This document shows positions 1 to 7,508 of a DNA stretch of 64,000 bases, piece by piece. The stretch spans positions 124,001 through 188,000 of the forward strand of contig NZ_CAJFCL010000009.1 in assembly GCF_904063065.1 (NCBI RefSeq). The letters run 5' to 3'. The position numbers and the translations under genes are program-made. Position 1 is the first letter of the stretch; every line of letters begins with the position of its first letter. The DNA comes from Pseudomonas paraversuta. GTDB taxonomy: Bacteria; Pseudomonadota; Gammaproteobacteria; Pseudomonadales; Pseudomonadaceae. The notes under the pieces are model-generated. The model made no database searches. It saw only the letters and a list, made by a program, of their open reading frames with translations, and was not told where the DNA came from.

Positions 1-27
1 GCCATCAACGATTGAGCGAGGTTCTGC

Positions 28-510
28 ATGCCCATCCTCACCACCTACAGCACCCCCGTTCTTGAAGACTGGGTCGATTACAACGGCCATTTGCGGGACG
101 CGTTTTACCTGCTGATTTTCAGCTATGCCACCGATGGGCTGATGGACCACCTGGGACTCGACAGCCAGAATCGCGAAGCCAGCGGCCATTCGCTGTTCAC
201 CCTGGAAGTGCACATGAACTACCTGCACGAAGTGAAGCTCGGCGCCCGGGTCGAAGTGCGCACCCAGATCATCGGCCATGATAAAAAGCGCCTGCATCTT
301 TATCACAGCCTGCACCTGATCGGCGAAGAGCAAACCCTGGCCGGCAATGAGCAAATGCTGCTGCATGTCGACCTTGCAGGCCCGCACTCGGCACCGTTCA
401 GCGAACATTCACTGGCGTTGTTGCAGGCAATTGAAACCCGCCAGGGAGACCTGCCCAAACCGGCTTATGTGGGCCGGGTGATCGGTTTGCCCGGCACCGC
501 CAGAGCATGA
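28..510 (+). CDS. cdhB: Hotdog-fold acyl-CoA thioesterase, probable betainyl-CoA thioesterase
   Basis: A 160-residue single-domain hotdog thioesterase of the 4-hydroxybenzoyl-CoA thioesterase type. The N-terminal segment around residues 11-20 (DWVDYNGHLRD) is the family active-site region, where an Asp/Asn-His pair normally binds the CoA thioester. In Pseudomonas carnitine catabolism, CdhB hydrolyses betainyl-CoA to glycine betaine after 3-dehydrocarnitine is cleaved. The position next to gbdR and the choline genes supports that role, but the other cdh genes would lie left of the window and are not visible. The start is the only good ATG near the left end, with a weak GAGG-like site before it. 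A general cytoplasmic acyl-CoA thioesterase is the alternative. Confidence 0.7.
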   Translation: MPILTTYSTPVLEDWVDYNGHLRDAFYLLIFSYATDGLMDHLGLDSQNREASGHSLFTLEVHMNYLHEVKLGARVEVRTQIIGHDKKRLHLYHSLHLIGEEQTLAGNEQMLLHVDLAGPHSAPFSEHSLALLQAIETRQGDLPKPAYVGRVIGLPGTARA

Positions 511-546
511 AAAAAGCCCCGGACCTGCCGTGACAGGTTCGGGGCT
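510..546 (-). terminator. Hairpin with the T-tract on the minus side
   Basis: AGCCCCG and CGGGGCT-like arms (one mismatch) close a stem directly after the cdhB stop codon. The A-run precedes the stem on the plus strand, so the U-tract exists only in minus-strand transcripts. As a plus-strand terminator for cdhB it would lack a T-run. It may stop minus-strand read-through instead. Confidence 0.5.
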
Positions 547-745
547 AACTCTGTGTGATGCCGAGAGGGTGACCAAACCATCGACGATGCCGCGAAAGTC
601 AGTGTGCACAGCCCAGTGCACCGGCACTTAGCCGAAAACGACCTGCGCTTAGGCATCCCGGACATATCGTCAGACCGCCCCTTGCCCCCTTGACCAAGCC
701 GTACCAGAATCGAGTTCGATCGCGCCTCTGTAGAAGGATAAAAAA

Positions 746-1003
746 ATGATGCACGCGGATTTGATTGATGAGCAAGACCTGCTGGGCCAACTGCGCTCAC
801 TGGGGTTTGAGGTGTCTGGCAGCGCCGAGCAAGCCTGTACGACGGTGGTCTGTGGACTGAATGAAACCAATGCTCGCGCACTCAAGGGCCTGGTAGAAAA
901 ACTCTACACCGGCAGCGCGACCATTTTGCCGGCGGTGCGCCAGGCCATAGATCAACAGCTGCTGCCGGGGCTGGCGCAATTCAAGCAAAGCAAAATGGCC
1001 TGA
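746..1003 (+). CDS. Small conserved-looking hypothetical protein
   Basis: An 85-residue soluble protein with no signal peptide or membrane segment, starting at an ATG preceded by an AGAAGGA ribosome binding site about 7 bases upstream. It is predicted to be helical (residues 6-20 and 40-80) with one short strand-like stretch around residues 30-37 (TTVVCGL). I do not recognise the family. It stands alone between the cdhB terminator-like hairpin and a REP pair, converging on gbdR. The good ribosome site and codon use like its neighbours argue that it is real. Confidence 0.6.
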   Translation: MMHADLIDEQDLLGQLRSLGFEVSGSAEQACTTVVCGLNETNARALKGLVEKLYTGSATILPAVRQAIDQQLLPGLAQFKQSKMA

Positions 1004-1027
1004 CCCCACCTCTGCCTGCCCCCACCT

Positions 1028-1095
1028 CTGCAGGAGCGAGCTTGCCTCGCGAGCTCTTCGCTGAAATGCTCGCGAGCAAGCTCGCGCCTGCAGAA
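1028..1095. repeat. REP inverted pair (GAGCGAGCTTGCTCGCGA type)
   Basis: Two inverted REP cores flank a short spacer in the convergent gap between the 85-residue hypothetical gene and gbdR. Transcribed from either strand it would fold into a long imperfect hairpin. Confidence 0.85.
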
Positions 1096-1107
1096 GGCTT
1101 TGCGGCG

Positions 1108-2211
1108 TTACAGTCGTACGCTGGCAAAGGTCGATTCGTTGCGCGCCTGATTCAAGGCAGACATGGGGCCGGCCAGCGGCGTCATCAGCAGTGACTGCGG
1201 AATCGGGATCAGGGTTGTCTGTTGCGCGGTGTTGGAGCCCACTCGCTCATCCCGTGGCGGAATACCGAAATACTCGCGGTAACACTTGGAGAAATGCGGG
1301 GTAGAAACAAAGCCGCACACCGCTGCCACTTCAATGATCGACATGGGTGTCTGCTTGAGTAACTGCCGCGCCCGTACCAGCCTCAGCTTGAGGTAGTAAC
1401 GCGATGGCGAGCAGTGCAAATACTTCTGAAACAGGCGCTCCAGCTGACGTCGCGATACGGTGACATACACCGCCAGCTCATCAAGGTCGATGGGCTCTTC
1501 GAGATTGGCCTCCATCAATGCCACGATTTCCTGCAGCTTGGGCTGGTTGGTGCCAAGCATGTGCTTGAGCGGCACCCGCTGATGGTCCTGTTCGTTGCGA
1601 ATGCGTTCATACACAAACATTTCCGAAATGGCCGCCGACAGCTCACGGCCATGATCGCGGCTGATCAGGTGCAGCATCATGTCCAGCGGTGCGGTACCGC
1701 CCGAACTGGTAAAGCGGCTACGGTCGAGGGTAAACAGGCGGGTACTCATGGCGACCCGCGGAAAGGCTTCCTGCATGGAGGCCAGACATTCCCAGTGCAC
1801 GCTGCAATCAAAGCCGTCCAGCAGACCGGCGTAGGCCAGGGCCCAGCTGCCGGTGCATACGGCGCCCAGACGGCGCGATTGGCGCGCCTGGCTTTGCAAC
1901 CATGAAACGTGCTCGCGGGTAACAGTGCGTTGAATACCGATACCGCCGCAAACAATCACCATGTCCAGTGCAGGGGCCTTGTACATGCTTGCATCGGGGG
2001 TCACTTGCAGGCCGTCGCTGGCCCATACCTGACTGCCATCTGCGGTGAGGGTGCTCCAGCGATACAACTCGCGACCGGACAGCTGATTGGCCATGCGCAA
2101 GGGTTCTATCGCGGAAGCCAGGGAAATGAGCGTGAAATTGTCCAGCAGCAGAAAGCCGATGGATTGAGGCGTACGGTTCTGGGGTTGAACCCCGGAGTTG
2201 AACGACGTCAT
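1108..2211 (-). CDS. gbdR: GlxA/AraC-family activator of glycine betaine catabolism
   Basis: A 367-residue regulator with an N-terminal class I amidotransferase (DJ-1/PfpI)-like sensing domain (about residues 17-190) and a C-terminal AraC double helix-turn-helix (about 225-325, ending in the FSKCYREYFGIPPR signature). The sequence closely follows the remembered P. aeruginosa GbdR, from the N-terminal PQNRTPQSIGFLLLDNF onward. GbdR senses glycine betaine or dimethylglycine and activates genes for betaine demethylation, choline uptake and phospholipase C. The neighbouring dehydratase and Cbc transporter are expected targets. The last 45 or so residues after the helix-turn-helix are low in conserved features. 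The call is firm. Confidence 0.95.
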   Translation of the reverse strand: MTSFNSGVQPQNRTPQSIGFLLLDNFTLISLASAIEPLRMANQLSGRELYRWSTLTADGSQVWASDGLQVTPDASMYKAPALDMVIVCGGIGIQRTVTREHVSWLQSQARQSRRLGAVCTGSWALAYAGLLDGFDCSVHWECLASMQEAFPRVAMSTRLFTLDRSRFTSSGGTAPLDMMLHLISRDHGRELSAAISEMFVYERIRNEQDHQRVPLKHMLGTNQPKLQEIVALMEANLEEPIDLDELAVYVTVSRRQLERLFQKYLHCSPSRYYLKLRLVRARQLLKQTPMSIIEVAAVCGFVSTPHFSKCYREYFGIPPRDERVGSNTAQQTTLIPIPQSLLMTPLAGPMSALNQARNESTFASVRL

Positions 2212-2318
2212 CGCGATATCTCCTCACACAATGCGGGTGATGGCCCCAGGCACAGGCTCTTGTTATTGCCCTCGTTTGACGGGGCTTTGCAATCACAACG
2301 CAAATGCCATGCCTAAAC

Positions 2319-2334
2319 TTGAATGACCATTCAA
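2319..2334. promoter_or_regulatory. TetR-type operator-like palindrome upstream of gbdR
   Basis: TTGAATG and CATTCAA form perfect arms around AC. The half-site resembles those bound by TetR-family repressors and is related to, but distinct from, the BetI site at 9815-9834. No bound regulator is known from the sequence. Confidence 0.45.
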
Positions 2335-2563
2335 CTAAGCCTGAAAACGACGTCGCAATGTGTCTGCGCGGGTATTGACCAAACCGCTGACAAGCATTGT
2401 TTAAAAGGACCCGACACGCACAGCCCGGCGCTTTTGAGCACATTGGTAGCACTTGTGGGAAGGCGGCAGAAACAGAGCCGTGACGGAATGTCACCAAGCG
2501 CACGAATGCGCCAAAAGAGATCGGTGTGCGCTGAAACAGCGCGCGGAAAACCTGACTACAAAC

Positions 2564-2618
2564 CTGTAGGAGCGAGCTTTTGATCTTGAAAGCTCGCGAG
2601 CAAGCTCGCTCCTACAGG
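2564..2618. repeat. REP inverted pair (GAGCGAGCTTGCTCGCGA type)
   Basis: CTGTAGGAGCGAGC and GCTCGCTCCTACAG arms enclose a short spacer just beyond the sda stop codon. Confidence 0.85.
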
Positions 2619-2643
2619 AGGGGGCGACCCAGTGATCCGGTGC

Positions 2644-4020
2644 TCAGCACTCCACCGCGCTGACGGCCAGCCCGCCCCGTGAGGTCTCTTTGTATTTGTC
2701 GTGCATGTCGGCACCCGTGTCGCGCATGGTGCGGATCACCCGGTCCAGCGAGATAAAGTGCTGGCCATCGCCACGCAAGGCCATTTGGGCCGCATTGATG
2801 GCTTTGACCGCAGCGATGGCGTTGCGCTCGATACAGGGCACTTGCACCAGCCCGCCCACCGGGTCACAGGTCAGGCCCAGGTTGTGCTCCAGACCGATTT
2901 CGGCCGCGTTGCACAGTTGCTCGGGGGTGGCACCCAGGATTTGCGCCAGCCCGGCGGCGGCCATGGCGCAGGCTGAACCGACCTCGCCCTGGCACCCCAC
3001 TTCGGCCCCGGAAATGGAGGCGTTCTTTTTGCACAGAATGCCGATCGCCGCCGCGCTTAATAAATAGTCAACCACATGGGCTTCGCTGACCTCGTCGCTG
3101 AATTTCATGAAGTAGTGCAGTACCGCCGGGATGATGCCCGCCGCGCCGTTGGTGGGCGCCGTGACCATGCGCCCGCCCGCTGCGTTTTCTTCGTTGACCG
3201 CCAGTGCAAACAGGTTGACCCACTCCATGGCGCTGAGGGTCGAGCCGATGACATTGGGTTTGCCCAATTCCTGCAAGCTGCGGTGCAGGCGCGCCGCGCG
3301 GCGACGCACATGCAAACCGCCGGGCAGGATGCCTTCATGCTTCAGCCCCTGCTCCACGCAGTCCTGCATGGCGCGCCAGAGCTTGATCAGGCCACAGCGG
3401 ATCTCCTCTTCACTGCGCCATGTGCGTTCATTGGCCATCATCAGGGCCGCCACGCTCAGGTGATGTCTGGCGCACAGTTCGAGCAGCTCGCCAGCGCTGG
3501 AGAAGTCATAAGGCAACAGGGTCCGGTCCATGTCCAGCACACCGCTGGCCGCTTGCGCAGCGTCCACCACAAAGCCGCCGCCCACCGAGTAATAGCTGTC
3601 GCGATGCAGCTCGCCCTGTTCACTGGCGGCGACCAGCGTCATGGCATTGGGATGAAACGGCAGGTTTTCGTCGATCAGGCGCATGTCTTGCGCCCACTCG
3701 AACGGGACTGGCAGATAACCGTCGAGTAGCAGGGTCCGGGTCTCGCGCAACTGTTCGATGCGTTGGCCAATGCAGGCCGGGTCGATGACGTCCGGCCATT
3801 CGCCCATCAGGCCCATGATCACTGCATTGTCGCTGCCATGGCCGATCCCGGTGGCAGACAACGAGCCATAAAGCTGCACTTCGATACGCCGTACCTGTTG
3901 CAGCTGGCCGCGTTCGCGCAAGCCCTGCACAAACAGCGCCGCCGCCCGCATAGGCCCGACCGTGTGGGAGCTGGAGGGACCGATGCCGATCTTGAACAGG
4001 TCAAACACGCTGATAGCCAT
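2644..4020 (-). CDS. sdaB: L-serine ammonia-lyase, single-chain iron-sulfur type
   Basis: A 458-residue enzyme that deaminates L-serine to pyruvate and ammonia using a [4Fe-4S] cluster rather than PLP. The N-terminal beta domain starts MAISVFDLFKIGIGPSSSHTVGPM, with the SSSHT serine-binding loop. The C-terminal alpha domain carries the cysteines expected to hold the cluster (in CKKN, EVGCQGEV, LTCDPVGG and VPCIERN). I took the ATG at 4020, which gives the family-standard N terminus; an upstream in-frame start adds 16 unrelated residues. Its place beside gbdR fits the end of the choline-betaine-sarcosine-glycine-serine route. P. aeruginosa calls the copy at this locus sdaB. Confidence 0.92.
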   Translation of the reverse strand: MAISVFDLFKIGIGPSSSHTVGPMRAAALFVQGLRERGQLQQVRRIEVQLYGSLSATGIGHGSDNAVIMGLMGEWPDVIDPACIGQRIEQLRETRTLLLDGYLPVPFEWAQDMRLIDENLPFHPNAMTLVAASEQGELHRDSYYSVGGGFVVDAAQAASGVLDMDRTLLPYDFSSAGELLELCARHHLSVAALMMANERTWRSEEEIRCGLIKLWRAMQDCVEQGLKHEGILPGGLHVRRRAARLHRSLQELGKPNVIGSTLSAMEWVNLFALAVNEENAAGGRMVTAPTNGAAGIIPAVLHYFMKFSDEVSEAHVVDYLLSAAAIGILCKKNASISGAEVGCQGEVGSACAMAAAGLAQILGATPEQLCNAAEIGLEHNLGLTCDPVGGLVQVPCIERNAIAAVKAINAAQMALRGDGQHFISLDRVIRTMRDTGADMHDKYKETSRGGLAVSAVEC

Positions 4021-4175
4021 GAGCACAAAGCCTCGGGGGTGAATGCCCGCACTATGGGCGGTTTTCAATCAGCTAAAACGTCCAGCTACGACCCGGCTTT
4101 GCCTGCCAGCGCCCTCGCCGTTTTATACGGTGCAGACAGCTGGAAAAGGCAGTTTCAGCAGCGGAATTTTCCATA

Positions 4176-4238
4176 TACGACCTCCCAAGTACCAGATACG
4201 ACCCTCCCTGTACTGGATGCGACGCACCCTGTAGGCGT
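4176..4238. promoter_or_regulatory. Three direct repeats with 21-bp period upstream of cbcX
   Basis: TACGACC at 4176 and 4197 and TGCGACG at 4218 begin three consecutive 21-bp units, each followed by an (A/C)CTCCC- or CACCC-like stretch and GTA. A further TACGACC lies at 4087. Two-helical-turn phasing in the gap between the divergent sda and cbcX genes suggests an activator site, with GbdR the obvious candidate. The assignment is inferred. Confidence 0.45.
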
Positions 4239-4379
4239 TTGAATTTCACTGTTACATGATCAGTCTCGACTCGATTGCCAGATGCGCGGCCAAACCCCTG
4301 CCGGGCATCGCCCAACCGCAACTGATACGTGCGGCTTTTCGATTCGGAAACCGCCACCCAGACACCCAGGAGTCGTTCC

Positions 4380-5327
4380 ATGAAACATTCCCCGTCGCTG
4401 TTGCTGGCTGCACTGTTGAGTCTGCCCGTGATCGTCCAGGCTGCCGAGCCGGCGCAATGCAGCACCGTTAACTTCTCGGATGTCGGCTGGACCGACATCA
4501 CCGTCACCACCGCCGTCACCAGCGAGGTGCTCAAGGCCCTCGGTTACAAAACCAAAACCACCATGATTTCAGTACCCGTCACCTACAAGTCACTGGCCGA
4601 TGGCAAGAACATGGACGTGTTTCTGGGCAACTGGATGCCCACCATGGAAAACGACATCAAGGCTTACCGCGATGCCGGAACGGTGGAGACCGTACGGGCC
4701 AATCTGGAGAACGCCAAATACACCCTGGCCGTGCCCGAAGCGCTGTATGACAAGGGTTTGAAAGACTTCTCCGACCTGCCCAGATTCAAGAAGGAACTGG
4801 ACGGCAAAATCTACGGCATCGAACCCGGCAACGATGGCAATCGCATGATCCAGACCATGATCGACAAAAACGCCTTCGGCCTTAAGGACGCAGGCTTCAA
4901 GGTGGTGGAGTCGAGCGAAGCCGGAATGCTGTCACAAGTCGATCGCGCCCAGCGCCGTGGCACCGAGGTGGTGTTTCTGGGCTGGGAACCGCACCCGATG
5001 AACACCCGTTTCAAGATGAAATACCTCACCGGTGGCGATGAGTTCTTCGGCCCCAATTATGGTCAGGCAACCATCTACACCAACACCCGCAAGGGCTACA
5101 CCCAGGAATGCCCGAACGTCGGCCAGTTGCTGAAGAATCTGGTGTTCACTCTGGACATGGAAAGCACCCTGATGGGCAAGGTGCTCGATGACAAGACCAA
5201 ACCGGACGTGGCGGCCAGAGCCTGGCTTAAACAGAACCCGCAAGTGCTCGACACCTGGCTGGCGGGCGTGACCACTATCGACGGCAAGCCGGGCCTTGAG
5301 GCCGTCAAGGCCAGTCTCGCGAAGTAA
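4380..5327 (+). CDS. cbcX: Choline ABC transporter substrate-binding protein
   Basis: A 315-residue periplasmic binding protein of the ProX/ChoX family. The start at 4380 gives a clear signal peptide (MKHSPSLLLAALLSLPVIVQAA, cleavage near residue 21) and follows a CCAGGAG site. Mature motifs include the aromatic-rich NVDVGWTD-like beginning, the FLGNWMPTMENDI segment and FLGWEPHPMN, typical of quaternary-ammonium binders whose aromatic box surrounds the trimethylammonium group. It is first in a cbcXWV operon. In P. aeruginosa, CbcX is the choline-specific binding protein feeding the shared CbcWV core. Confidence 0.93.
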   Translation: MKHSPSLLLAALLSLPVIVQAAEPAQCSTVNFSDVGWTDITVTTAVTSEVLKALGYKTKTTMISVPVTYKSLADGKNMDVFLGNWMPTMENDIKAYRDAGTVETVRANLENAKYTLAVPEALYDKGLKDFSDLPRFKKELDGKIYGIEPGNDGNRMIQTMIDKNAFGLKDAGFKVVESSEAGMLSQVDRAQRRGTEVVFLGWEPHPMNTRFKMKYLTGGDEFFGPNYGQATIYTNTRKGYTQECPNVGQLLKNLVFTLDMESTLMGKVLDDKTKPDVAARAWLKQNPQVLDTWLAGVTTIDGKPGLEAVKASLAK

Positions 5328-5395
5328 GCTCGGGCGCCGGGGGGCACGCTCGCCCGGCTCCGTTTCAATTCCCCTGCATGCGGACGTTCACTACC

Positions 5396-6241
5396 ATGCT
5401 GATTGATCACAAGATCCCTCTGGGCGAGTACATCGCCAGCTTCGTCGACTGGCTGACCAAACACGGCGCCAGCACCTTCGACGCCATTGCGCTGACGCTG
5501 GAAACCATGATCCATGGCGTGACGTTCGCGCTGACCTGGTTCAACCCCTTTGTGTTTATCGGACTGATTGCACTGCTCGCGCACTTTATTCAACGCAAGT
5601 GGGGGCTGACGGTGTTTGTGGCACTGTCGTTTCTGCTAATCCTAAATCTGGGGTACTGGCAAGAGACCATGGAAACCCTGGCGCAGGTGCTGTTCGCCAC
5701 CTTTGTCTGCGTGATCATCGGGGTGCCGCTGGGCATTCTGGCGGCGCACAAACCCATGTTCTACACCTTCATGCGCCCGGTGCTGGACTTGATGCAGACC
5801 GTGCCGACCTTCGTTTACCTGATCCCGACCCTGACCCTGTTCGGGCTGGGTGTGGTGCCGGGGCTGATCTCTACCGTGGTCTTTGCCATTGCCGCGCCGA
5901 TTCGCCTGACCTACCTGGGGATTCGCGATGTACCCCATGAACTGCTCGATGCCGGCAAGGCCTTTGGCTGTTCGCGCCGCCAGCTGCTCACACGCATCGA
6001 ACTGCCCCATGCCATGCCCAGCATCGCGGCCGGGATTACCCAATGCATCATGCTGTCGCTGTCGATGGTGGTGATTGCCGCCCTGGTGGGTGCCGACGGC
6101 CTGGGCAAACCGGTGGTCAACGCACTGAACACCGCAGACATCGCCCTGGGCTTTGAGGCCGGGCTGGCAATTGTATTGCTGGCGATCATGCTCGACCGGA
6201 TCTGCAAGCAGCCGGAAGCCAAGAAAGGAGCTGACGCATGA
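5396..6241 (+). CDS. cbcW: Choline/betaine/carnitine ABC transporter permease
   Basis: A 281-residue inner-membrane permease of the ProW/OpuAB family with about six membrane segments and the EAA-type cytoplasmic loop (ELLDAGKAFGCSRRQLLTRIELPHAMPSIAAG, about residues 182-213) that contacts the ATPase. The start at 5396 (MLIDHKIPLGEY) matches the family; an ATG six codons upstream is possible. It overlaps the ATPase gene by four bases (ATGA), a sign of translational coupling. Together with CbcX and CbcV it imports choline, and other binding proteins may share this core. Confidence 0.92.
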   Translation: MLIDHKIPLGEYIASFVDWLTKHGASTFDAIALTLETMIHGVTFALTWFNPFVFIGLIALLAHFIQRKWGLTVFVALSFLLILNLGYWQETMETLAQVLFATFVCVIIGVPLGILAAHKPMFYTFMRPVLDLMQTVPTFVYLIPTLTLFGLGVVPGLISTVVFAIAAPIRLTYLGIRDVPHELLDAGKAFGCSRRQLLTRIELPHAMPSIAAGITQCIMLSLSMVVIAALVGADGLGKPVVNALNTADIALGFEAGLAIVLLAIMLDRICKQPEAKKGADA

Positions 6242-7416
6242 GCATTATCCGCTTCGACAAGGTTGACGTTATCTTTGCCAAAGATCCGCGCGAGGCCCTG
6301 GGCCTGCTGGACCAAGGGCTGTCACGGGATCAGATCCTGAAAAAGACCGGGCAGATTGTCGGCGTCGAGAGCGCCAGCCTGGACATCGACAAAGGCGAAA
6401 TCTGCGTGCTGATGGGTTTGTCCGGCTCGGGTAAATCCAGCTTGCTGCGCTGTATCAACGGGCTTAACACCGTGAGCCGTGGCCAGTTGTATGTGGAGCA
6501 TGAAGGCAAGCAGATCGATATCGCATCCTGCACCCCGGCCGAACTGAAAATGATGCGCACCCAGCGCATCGCCATGGTGTTTCAAAAGTTCGCCCTGATG
6601 CCATGGCTGACCGTACGCGAGAACATCAGTTTTGGTCTGGAGATGCAGGGCCGGCCCGAGAAGGAACGCCGTGCGCTGGTGGACGAAAAGCTGGAGCTGG
6701 TGGGCCTGACCCAGTGGCGCAACAAAAAACCGGATGAACTGAGCGGCGGCATGCAACAGCGGGTCGGCCTGGCCCGGGCACTGGCCATGGACGCCGATAT
6801 TTTGCTGATGGATGAACCCTTCTCGGCACTGGACCCGCTGATTCGCCAGGGCTTGCAGGACGAATTGCTGGAGCTGCAGCGCAAGCTCAGCAAGACCATT
6901 GTGTTTGTCAGCCACGATCTGGACGAAGCCCTGAAACTGGGGAGCCGCATCGCGATCATGAAAGACGGCAAGATCATTCAGTACAGCAAGCCTGAAGAAA
7001 TCGTGCTCAACCCGGCAGACGACTATGTGCGCACCTTCGTCGCCCATACCAACCCCCTGAACGTACTGTGCGGGCGCAGCCTGATGCGCACGCTGGACAA
7101 CTGCAAACGCATCAACGGCTCGGTGTGCATAGATCCGGGGGACGACTCGTGGATTGATCTGGCAGAAGGCAACACCATCAAGGGCGTGCGCCAGGGTGCC
7201 AGCAACGTGGACTTGCAGCACTGGAGCCATGGGCAGGCAGTGGAAGGACTGGGGCGTGGTCCGACCCTGGTGGACTCGGGAATCGGCATGCGCGACGCGC
7301 TGCAAATCCGTTATCAGACCGGCAACAAGCTGGTGCTGCACGACAATCAGAAAGTGGTGGGGATACTCGGCGATACCGAGCTGTATCACGCGCTGCTGGG
7401 CAAAAACCTGGGCTAG
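6238..7416 (+). CDS. cbcV: Choline/betaine/carnitine ABC transporter ATP-binding protein
   Basis: A 392-residue ATPase of the glycine-betaine (ProV/OpuAA) group. It has a Walker A motif (GLSGSGKSS, about residues 59-67), an LSGGMQQRVGLARAL signature, a Walker B DILLMDEPFSALDPL and an H-loop (FVSHDLDEA). The N-terminal extension, with DQGLSRDQILKKTG before the ATPase core, is characteristic of this transporter class. The C-terminal 110 residues replace the usual CBS pair with a divergent accessory domain. It is last in the operon, and a REP pair separates it from the convergent betT. Confidence 0.92.
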   Translation: MSIIRFDKVDVIFAKDPREALGLLDQGLSRDQILKKTGQIVGVESASLDIDKGEICVLMGLSGSGKSSLLRCINGLNTVSRGQLYVEHEGKQIDIASCTPAELKMMRTQRIAMVFQKFALMPWLTVRENISFGLEMQGRPEKERRALVDEKLELVGLTQWRNKKPDELSGGMQQRVGLARALAMDADILLMDEPFSALDPLIRQGLQDELLELQRKLSKTIVFVSHDLDEALKLGSRIAIMKDGKIIQYSKPEEIVLNPADDYVRTFVAHTNPLNVLCGRSLMRTLDNCKRINGSVCIDPGDDSWIDLAEGNTIKGVRQGASNVDLQHWSHGQAVEGLGRGPTLVDSGIGMRDALQIRYQTGNKLVLHDNQKVVGILGDTELYHALLGKNLG

Positions 7417-7432
7417 GTGCCCGTAACTGACC

Positions 7433-7498
7433 TTGTAGGAGCGAGCTTGCTCGCGAGCTGTTCAAACCGGCTTGCGAACAGGCCCGCTCCTGCAGGAG
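7433..7498. repeat. REP inverted pair (GAGCGAGCTTGCTCGCGA type)
   Basis: It fills the convergent gap between cbcV and betT, where it could act as a shared 3-prime stabiliser or weak terminator. Confidence 0.85.
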
Positions 7499-7508
7499 GG
7501 ACGTGAAT

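Larger units (their letters stand above)
2212..2643. other. gbdR upstream region with a TetR-type palindrome; no gene
   Basis: About 430 bases hold the gbdR promoter. The clearest element is a perfect 7-2-7 inverted repeat at 2319-2334 (TTGAATG AC CATTCAA), 108 bases upstream of the gbdR start codon, followed by unassigned sequence and a REP pair near sda. Short open frames here lack ribosome binding sites. Confidence 0.6.
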
